Below, in pieces: positions 45,659 to 49,665 of a stretch of 64,000 bases of DNA. Source of the stretch: Tenacibaculum sp. 190130A14a (GTDB lineage Bacteria > Bacteroidota > Bacteroidia > Flavobacteriales > Flavobacteriaceae). Position 1 is the first letter of the stretch, and each line of letters begins with the position of its first letter. The notes beneath the pieces were generated by a model, which saw only the letters and a list, made by a program, of their open reading frames with translations, was not told the DNA's origin and made no database searches. The position numbers and the translations under genes are program-made. The stretch covers positions 310,001 to 374,000 of the forward strand of contig NZ_OZ040189.1 of assembly GCF_964048965.1 (NCBI RefSeq). The letters run 5' to 3'.

Positions 45659-46222
45659 ATGAATAAGAATAAAATAATTGTAATAGATATAGAAGCTACT
45701 TGTTGGGATGGAAAAATTCCACCAGGGCAAGTAAGTGAAATTATAGAATTTGGTATTTGTGTTTTAGATACTGAATCTGGAGAAATAGAAAAGAATAAAG
45801 GAATTTTAGTAAAACCAGAACGCTCTGAAGTAAGTTCATTTTGTACAGAGCTTACTACAATAACTCAAGACTTACTAGATAAAGAAGGTGTTTCATTTGA
45901 AGAAGCCTGTAATCAATTACGAAAAACATACAATTCAAAAGAATATGTTTGGGCGAGCTATGGTTTATATGATTTGAAAATGATTAAAAACCAATGTAAC
46001 ATCAGAAACATTGAGTACCCTTTATCACAAGAACATATAAATGTAAAAGAGTTGTTTAGAGAAGTAAAAGGAATGTCTAGAAAAGTAGGAATGAAAGGGG
46101 CTTTAGCTATACTAAATATACCTTTAGAAGGAACACACCATAGAGGTGTAGATGATGCAAAAAATATTGCAAAGGTTTTGCATTGGAGCTTAAAAAACAA
46201 AAAGGAAGCTGAACGTATTTAA
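45659..46222 (+). CDS. DEDDh 3'-5' exonuclease (ERI-1/KapD-like)
   Basis: A 187-residue exonuclease. Exo I: IVIDIEATCWDGK (residues 6-18), with Asp and Glu. Exo II: YVWASYGLYDLKMIKNQ (Asp near 105). Exo III: HHRGVDDAKNIAKVL, with the His and Asp that complete DEDDh. ERI-1-type enzymes trim structured RNA 3' ends. Here it may trim damaged tRNA or rRNA ends, which is inference. It is the last gene before the tRNA leader region. Confidence 0.88.
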   Translation: MNKNKIIVIDIEATCWDGKIPPGQVSEIIEFGICVLDTESGEIEKNKGILVKPERSEVSSFCTELTTITQDLLDKEGVSFEEACNQLRKTYNSKEYVWASYGLYDLKMIKNQCNIRNIEYPLSQEHINVKELFREVKGMSRKVGMKGALAILNIPLEGTHHRGVDDAKNIAKVLHWSLKNKKEAERI

Positions 46223-46247
46223 AAATTGATTACTATTGTACTCACAA

Positions 46248-46364
46248 ATGAAATTAGATTTTATACATATCAGTAAACAATTAGAACTTTGTTCGTATGG
46301 AACTTGCCCGGATATTGGCAAGACGGATGCTATGTATACTAATTTCAAGAATTATAATCGGTAG
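46248..46364 (+). CDS. Leader ORF 3 (38 aa) of the tRNA array
   Basis: A 38-codon ORF 25 bases after the exonuclease gene and just before a terminator. Codons 2-21 include a cognate codon for every one of the ten array tRNAs: AAA (2, 10), TTA (3, 12), GAT (4), CAT (7), CAA (11), CTT (14), TGT (15), TCG (16), TAT (17) and CCG (21). TCG and CCG should be rare in such AT-rich DNA. GGATGCT near codons 26-28 can pair with the terminator 5' arm (seven pairs, one G-U). Interpreted as a multi-tRNA sensing leader peptide. Confidence 0.7.
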   Translation: MKLDFIHISKQLELCSYGTCPDIGKTDAMYTNFKNYNR

Positions 46365-46390
46365 AAATTGATAAAAAGAGATACAAATAC

Positions 46391-46421
46391 AAGCGTCCAA
46401 TGTAAATTGGACGCTTTTTTT
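46391..46421 (+). terminator. Attenuator-type terminator 3
   Basis: Perfect 10-bp stem AAGCGTCCAA / TTGGACGCTT, seven T, then ATG. AGCGTCC in the 5' arm can pair instead with GGATGCT at 46325-46331 inside leader ORF 3. The stem sequence is close to that of terminator 1. Confidence 0.85.
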
Positions 46422-46605
46422 ATGAAAAAAATTAAAAGGAAAAATGTTAGACTAATAAGATTTAAAATAAAGAGCTAAAACTGAAAACAATTGAGAGACA
46501 GACATTTGTAAATAGGAACTAAATTCGTTTAAATACGAACAGGAAATCTATTGTTTTAAAACAAATATAACTAATTGATAATCAGTAAAATAAATTAAAT
46601 TTTTC

Positions 46606-46637
46606 CTTGTGTAATTAAAAAATAGCATTCATATTTG
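46606..46637 (+). promoter_or_regulatory. Promoter PB of leader ORF 4 and the tRNA array
   Basis: CTTG, 20-base spacer, CATATTTG, the same geometry as promoter PA at 40122. About 60 bases upstream are also alike in both places. It drives a leader, a terminator and then the tRNA genes. Confidence 0.7.
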
Positions 46638-46680
46638 CAACGTCAAAACGAATTAAAAAGAATCGTATAAACAATATAAA

Positions 46681-46812
46681 ATGAAACAGTATTTACAACA
46701 TAGTATAACCTATCATAGTCAATTTCGTTCGCCGAAAAATGATCTACTATTATGTGGAGGAGACGCTGGGTTCATTTATAAAAAGGAGATAGATGATGGA
46801 AATATAAATTAA
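46681..46812 (+). CDS. Leader ORF 4 (43 aa) of the tRNA array
   Basis: A 43-codon ORF after promoter PB and before the last terminator. Codons 2-25 again cover all ten array tRNAs: AAA (2, 19), CAG/CAA (3, 6, 14), TAT (4, 11), TTA (5, 24), CAT (7, 12), TCG (17), CCG (18), GAT (21), CTA (22, 23) and TGT (25). Seventeen of these 24 codons are read by the array set. AAGGAGAT at codons 35-37 is complementary to ATCTCCTT in the terminator 5' arm and loop. Interpreted as the main sensing leader of the array. Confidence 0.72.
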   Translation: MKQYLQHSITYHSQFRSPKNDLLLCGGDAGFIYKKEIDDGNIN

Positions 46813-46837
46813 GTATTTCTTCATTTAAAAAGCATTA

Positions 46838-46869
46838 AAGCATCTCCTTGTACGAGATGCTTTTTTTAT
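46838..46869 (+). terminator. Attenuator-type terminator 4, directly before the tRNA array
   Basis: Perfect stem AAGCATCTC / GAGATGCTT, seven-base loop, seven T, then ATG. The first tRNA begins 13 bases after. ATCTCCTT (46842-46849) can pair alternatively with AAGGAGAT (46783-46790) in leader ORF 4, so transcription of the array probably depends on read-through. Confidence 0.85.
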
Positions 46870-46881
46870 GCGATAAAACTA

Positions 46882-46969
46882 GGATGGACAAGCCAATTTG
46901 GTGGTGGCCACAGTTTTGAAAACTGTTCGGAGTTAACGACTCGTGTGGGTTCGAATCCCACTCCTTCCG
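46882..46969 (+). tRNA. tRNA-Ser(UGA), island array 1
   Basis: An 88-base class II tRNA. Acceptor GGATGGA / TCCTTCC with one T-T mismatch, anticodon loop TTTGAAA (UGA at 46917-46919), a long variable arm and TTCGAAT T loop. Discriminator G, as expected for Ser. No encoded CCA. Confidence 0.92.
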
Positions 46970-46977
46970 CAAAAAAA

Positions 46978-47050
46978 GACAAGGTGGCTGAAAGGTTAAG
47001 GCAGCGGACTGCAACTCCGTTTTTTATGAGTTCGAATCTCATCCTTGTCT
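46978..47050 (+). tRNA. tRNA-Cys(GCA), island array 2
   Basis: A 73-base tRNA. Acceptor GACAAGG / CCTTGTC, anticodon loop CTGCAAC (GCA at 47011-47013), T stem ATGAG / CTCAT, discriminator T as expected for Cys. Its 3' 13 bases recur twice downstream in the tandem repeat. Confidence 0.93.
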
Positions 47051-47236
47051 CAATGATTGAAGTAATTCAAACTTGTTTGAGAATTACGGAAATCCACTTT
47101 GTGGCTAGATGAGAACGCGCAGCACTCTCATCCTTGTCTCAATGATTGAAGCAATTCAAACTTGTTTGAGAATTGCGGAAATCCACTTTGTGGCTAGATG
47201 AGAACGCGCAGCAATCTCATCCTTGTCTCAATGATC
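47038..47236 (+). repeat. Tandem 89-base pseudo-tRNA-Cys repeat
   Basis: Two full 89-base units and a partial third, each starting with the last 13 bases of tRNA-Cys (CTCATCCTTGTCT at 47038, 47127 and 47216). Each unit contains a long hairpin (GYAATTC-AAAC-TT-GTTT-GA-GAATTRC), a small CCAC-TTT-GTGG hairpin, and a T-arm-like GATGAG / CTCATC stem whose loop is 13 bases instead of seven. The units differ at three positions. Two of these form one base pair (T-A in unit 1, C-G in unit 2), which supports a conserved RNA structure. Confidence 0.8.
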
Positions 47237-47256
47237 TTTGAAATAAAAAAATATAT

Positions 47257-47331
47257 CGTCATTCCGAAGGAGGAACGACTGAAGGAATCTCCTAACAGTA
47301 AAAGAGATCACTTCATTTCATTCGTAATGAC
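47257..47331. repeat. REP-like element in the tRNA array
   Basis: CGTCATTCCGAAGGAGGAACGA at the left end and TTCATTCGTAATGAC at the right form imperfect inverted ends. It is related to the element at 43475. It separates the Cys block from tRNA-Tyr. Confidence 0.65.
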
Positions 47332-47338
47332 ATAATAA

Positions 47339-47421
47339 GGAAGTGTTGAGCAATTGGTTGGCTCGCTAGACTGTAAATCTAGTCTTTTTTAAGCGTGTAG
47401 GTTCGAGTCCTACCACTTCCA
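47339..47421 (+). tRNA. tRNA-Tyr(GUA), island array 3
   Basis: An 83-base class II tRNA. Acceptor GGAAGTG / CACTTCC, anticodon loop CTGTAAA (GUA at 47373-47375), long variable arm, discriminator A. The anticodon belongs to the queuosine GUN group. Confidence 0.94.
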
Positions 47422-47428
47422 CAAAAAT

Positions 47429-47502
47429 GCTCCGCTGGCCAAAATGGTAAAGGCATCACGTTTAAGCCGTGTGATTTCTTGGTTCGAATCCAAGGTGGAG
47501 TA
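47429..47502 (+). tRNA. tRNA with Leu anticodon UAA and short variable loop, island array 4
   Basis: A 74-base tRNA. Acceptor GCTCCGC / GTGGAGT (two G-U pairs), anticodon arm TCACG-TTTAAGC-CGTGT (UAA at 47463-47465), T arm CTTGG-TTCGAAT-CCAAG, discriminator A. The variable region is five bases, so this is a class I body with a Leu anticodon. Base 37 is G, not A. The host tRNA-Leu(UAA) copies at 7.1-7.4 kb are normal class II. Confidence 0.85.
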
Positions 47503-47508
47503 CAAAAT

Positions 47509-47580
47509 GGTTCATTGGGGTAATGGCTAGCCTTCCCGACTGTCTCTCGGGAGATACGAGTTCGATTCTCGTATGAACCG
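47509..47580 (+). tRNA. tRNA-Asp(GUC), island array 5
   Basis: A 72-base tRNA. Acceptor GGTTCAT / ATGAACC, anticodon loop CTGTCTC (GUC at 47542-47544), discriminator G, and a G10-U25 pair typical of Asp. Queuosine-type GUN anticodon. The minus-strand ORF across it is an artefact. Confidence 0.93.
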
Positions 47581-47586
47581 CTTTTA

Positions 47587-47659
47587 CTGGGAAGATAACG
47601 ATTGGTTGTTTACCTGCTTTGGATGCAGGAGGTTGTAGGTTCGAGTCCTGCTTCCCAGA
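47587..47659 (+). tRNA. tRNA-Pro(UGG), island array 6
   Basis: A 73-base tRNA. Acceptor CTGGGAA / TTCCCAG, anticodon loop TTTGGAT (UGG at 47620-47622), T arm GTAGG-TTCGAGT-CCTGC, discriminator A. The usual U8 is replaced by G and the D stem is weak, so it is divergent. Confidence 0.87.
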
Positions 47660-47685
47660 CAAAACCTAGAAAGGTGTGTGTTCAC

Positions 47686-47749
47686 GGTGACTAAGGGGCA
47701 TACGAATAGTTCATAGTTGTAAAAAGAAAAAGTAACCCCTAAAGTCACC
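47686..47749 (+). ncRNA. tRNA-like hairpin without tRNA arms
   Basis: GGTGACT and AGTCACC form a perfect seven-pair acceptor-like stem, continued by AGGGG / CCCCT across a small internal loop. The interior has no anticodon or T arm. The 3' strand AAGTCACC equals that of tRNA-His at the end of the array, so this may be a tRNA-His relic or a specialised hairpin RNA. Confidence 0.5.
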
Positions 47750-47754
47750 AAAAT

Positions 47755-47827
47755 TGAGGTATAACTCAGCTGGTAGAGTACCGTGCTTTTAACACGGGAG
47801 TCTTGGGTTCAAATCCCAATGCCTCAA
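47755..47827 (+). tRNA. tRNA-Lys(UUU), island array 7
   Basis: A 73-base tRNA. Acceptor TGAGGTA / TGCCTCA, anticodon loop CTTTTAA (UUU at 47788-47790), T arm TTGGG-TTCAAAT-CCCAA, discriminator A. The first pair is T-A rather than the usual G-C. Lys(UUU) is the classic target of the PrrC anticodon nuclease. Confidence 0.93.
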
Positions 47828-47833
47828 CAAATA

Positions 47834-47906
47834 GCAGGAATGACGGAACGGTATACGTGTCTGATTTAGAATCAGAATTTTGAGAGTTCGAATCTCTCTT
47901 CCTGTA
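47834..47906 (+). tRNA. tRNA with Leu anticodon UAG and short variable loop, island array 8
   Basis: A 73-base tRNA. Acceptor GCAGGAA / TTCCTGT (one G-U), anticodon arm TCTGA-TTTAGAA-TCAGA (UAG at 47867-47869, reading CUN), T arm GAGAG-TTCGAAT-CTCTC, discriminator A. The variable region is about five bases, so like the UAA gene it is class I, contrary to normal Leu tRNAs. Confidence 0.85.
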
Positions 47907-47911
47907 CAAAG

Positions 47912-47983
47912 AAACCCGTGATGTAATGGTTAGCATACAAGACTTTGACTCTTGTTGTATAGGTTCGACTCCTATCGGGTTTA
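47912..47983 (+). tRNA. tRNA-Gln(UUG), island array 9
   Basis: A 72-base tRNA. Acceptor AAACCCG / CGGGTTT, anticodon loop CTTTGAC (UUG at 47945-47947), T arm ATAGG-TTCGACT-CCTAT, discriminator A. The first acceptor pair is A-T. Confidence 0.91.
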
Positions 47984-47988
47984 CAAAT

Positions 47989-48060
47989 GGTGGCTTTAGT
48001 TTATTTGGTAAAACATTTCGTTGTGGTTGAAAAGAACAGGGTTCGATTCCCGAAGTCACC
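47989..48060 (+). tRNA. tRNA-His(GUG), island array 10
   Basis: A G(-1) opposite C73 is encoded, as required for His. Acceptor GTGGCTT / AAGTCAC, T8 and A9 in place, D stem GTTT / AAAC, anticodon arm TTTCG-TTGTGGT-TGAAA (GUG at 48023-48025). The T stem has only four bases on its 3' side. Queuosine-type GUN anticodon. Confidence 0.85.
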
Positions 48061-48097
48061 CTAAAAAGTAGTAATAAAAATAGAAAAAGAAGAAATA

Positions 48098-48574
48098 GTG
48101 GAACAAAAATGGAGAAATTTTAGTGGAAAAGTATTTGATGAATCTATTCTAAACGTGCTTGAAAAAGCAATTGTAAAGGAAAAGAAAGAAGGATATCGTT
48201 TAAAGGTTTGTGTTGGGTCAGATTCTCAAGCTTATAAATCGCATATTGAATATGCAACAGCAATTGTTGTATTGAGAGAAGGTAAAGGAGGCTTTATGTT
48301 TGTTAGAAACACAAAGGGAACCAAACAAATATCTATCAAAGAACGAATGCTTAAAGAGGTAACAATGTCTGTAAACATTGCCTATGCAATTTGCGATATG
48401 TTAGACAAGCATAATGTTGCCCTAGAGGTTCATGCAGATATTAATACAGATCCGAAGTTTCAATCGAGTGTTGCCTTGAAAGATGCTATGGGTTACATTT
48501 TAGGAATGGGGTTTGAATTTAAAGCGAAACCTTACGCATTTGCAAGTTCATCTTGTGCCGATAGAGTAGTATAA
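48098..48574 (+). CDS. YkuK/DUF458 RNase H-like protein
   Basis: A 158-residue protein of the DUF458 (YkuK) family, predicted to have an RNase H-like fold. VCVGSDSQAYKSHIEYATAIVV supplies the first Asp, LEVHADINTDPKFQSS an Asp pair, and AYAFASSSCADRVV-like ends are typical. The start is a GTG 37 bases after tRNA-His, so it probably shares the array transcript. It may act on tRNA or other RNA, which is inference. Confidence 0.88.
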   Translation: MEQKWRNFSGKVFDESILNVLEKAIVKEKKEGYRLKVCVGSDSQAYKSHIEYATAIVVLREGKGGFMFVRNTKGTKQISIKERMLKEVTMSVNIAYAICDMLDKHNVALEVHADINTDPKFQSSVALKDAMGYILGMGFEFKAKPYAFASSSCADRVV

Positions 48575-48682
48575 TCGTAAATTTTTAAAATAAAATTGCA
48601 CTACGCAAAAAGGCTACGTTAGACCTTCTAGAAATGAAATTTTGATTCTAATTATGCTTACTATTGGTTTAATGAAGAAAAA

Positions 48683-48722
48683 GAAAAGCCTTTTTATTTG
48701 TTAATTATGAAAAGGCTTTTTT
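48683..48722 (+). terminator. Terminator at the end of the island
   Basis: Stem AAAAGCCTTTT / AAAAGGCTTTT followed by T run; it closes the array-DUF458 unit. The surrounding 48575-48811 gap holds nothing else that I recognise. Confidence 0.75.
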
Positions 48723-48811
48723 TAGAGTTAAATAGTTGTTTTGTGCCAACCGAAAGGTTTGAAAGGTTCATCGACAAGTGTTGTAGTTATTTATAGTTTT
48801 TATACGTTGGT

Positions 48812-49570
48812 CTAATCATTGAGAGTGTTTTTTACTTCTACCTGAATAAATACATTATCCTTAACAAAAAAGTACTTGCATTTAGTTCCGAAATTCTTCC
48901 TTAAATAATTTTCAAACATAGCATCGTGTAGATTATGATTTTTATAAGCTTTGGATTCTGTAAGTAATTTCTTAAGACTTTGAGGTTTTAATTTAGCTTT
49001 TAAATCCTTAAACACCGCCTTTTGCTTAAAATACATATAATTTAAAGGTTTCTTTTTTTCTGAAACACAATAACGAATATCTGCATCGTTTTGTAATTGC
49101 TTTTTAATTAATAACTTTTCATTATACTTAATAAGCAATGTATCAACGTTACCGTTAATATATGGTACTTCTTCTGAAAAACATATTATTGAATCAACTA
49201 CAGCCATTTCAATAAACTCATTACCTTTTACGAGGAAATAAGTACTGTATTTATGTTCATCAAAATACCTAAATAGTTTAGCCGCAATATAATCGTTATT
49301 AATTTTAGCCTCTTTATATATTTCTTCAAAAGTTTTTATAGTTGATGAGGTAGTTAAATCCCTAAATGTTTTTCTTTTTTCAAAGTGAATTGATCGTTCT
49401 TTGCTTCTTTGATTTACAAAGACATAATTATAAATAGTTTTATTATCGGGGTCAATGCGTCCTTTTAAAAGCGTTTCATCATACTTAATAAATAAAGTAT
49501 CGTTTTTTCTTTCTTGGCTTTGTACCTTAACAAAGAGTAATACTAATAATATAAATAAGATTTTTTTCAT
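48812..49570 (-). CDS. Exported protein with two tandem repeats (252 aa)
   Basis: A signal peptide (KKILFILLVLLFVKVQSQ) is followed by two copies of a roughly 110-residue unit. Copy 1 runs from DTLFIKYDETLLKGRI to FLVKGNEFIEMAVVDS and copy 2 from DTLLIKYNEKLLIKKQ to FFVKDNVFIQVEVKNT. The family is not known to me. It is a single gene outside the island. Confidence 0.75.
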   Translation of the reverse strand: MKKILFILLVLLFVKVQSQERKNDTLFIKYDETLLKGRIDPDNKTIYNYVFVNQRSKERSIHFEKRKTFRDLTTSSTIKTFEEIYKEAKINNDYIAAKLFRYFDEHKYSTYFLVKGNEFIEMAVVDSIICFSEEVPYINGNVDTLLIKYNEKLLIKKQLQNDADIRYCVSEKKKPLNYMYFKQKAVFKDLKAKLKPQSLKKLLTESKAYKNHNLHDAMFENYLRKNFGTKCKYFFVKDNVFIQVEVKNTLND

Positions 49571-49665
49571 ATTCGTTCAATTTTTAAATACAAGTTTACA
49601 CCATTTAAACTTTAAATTGGCAGGTGATTCACTTATATAAAGTAATCGAAACACTTACTTTTATG

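Noticed and set aside
47038..47236. Second and third complete tRNA-Cys genes
   Set aside because: Only the 3' end of tRNA-Cys is repeated; no acceptor 5' strand or anticodon arm follows, so they are treated as tRNA-like repeats.
47462..47662. Minus-strand ORF of 66 codons across tRNA genes
   Set aside because: It is the antisense of tRNA-Leu, Asp and Pro genes; such frames with GFEPR-like strings are well-known artefacts of tRNA complement translation.
47834..47906. Amber suppressor tRNA
   Set aside because: The anticodon reads UAG 5' to 3' and so decodes CUA/CUN, not the stop codon UAG.
47766..48059. Minus-strand ORF of 97 codons across four tRNA genes
   Set aside because: It covers tRNA-Lys, Leu, Gln and His in antisense and has no features of a real protein.
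46900..48060. CRISPR-like array
   Set aside because: The regular spacing comes from tRNA genes; there is no constant repeat with unique spacers and no cas gene.
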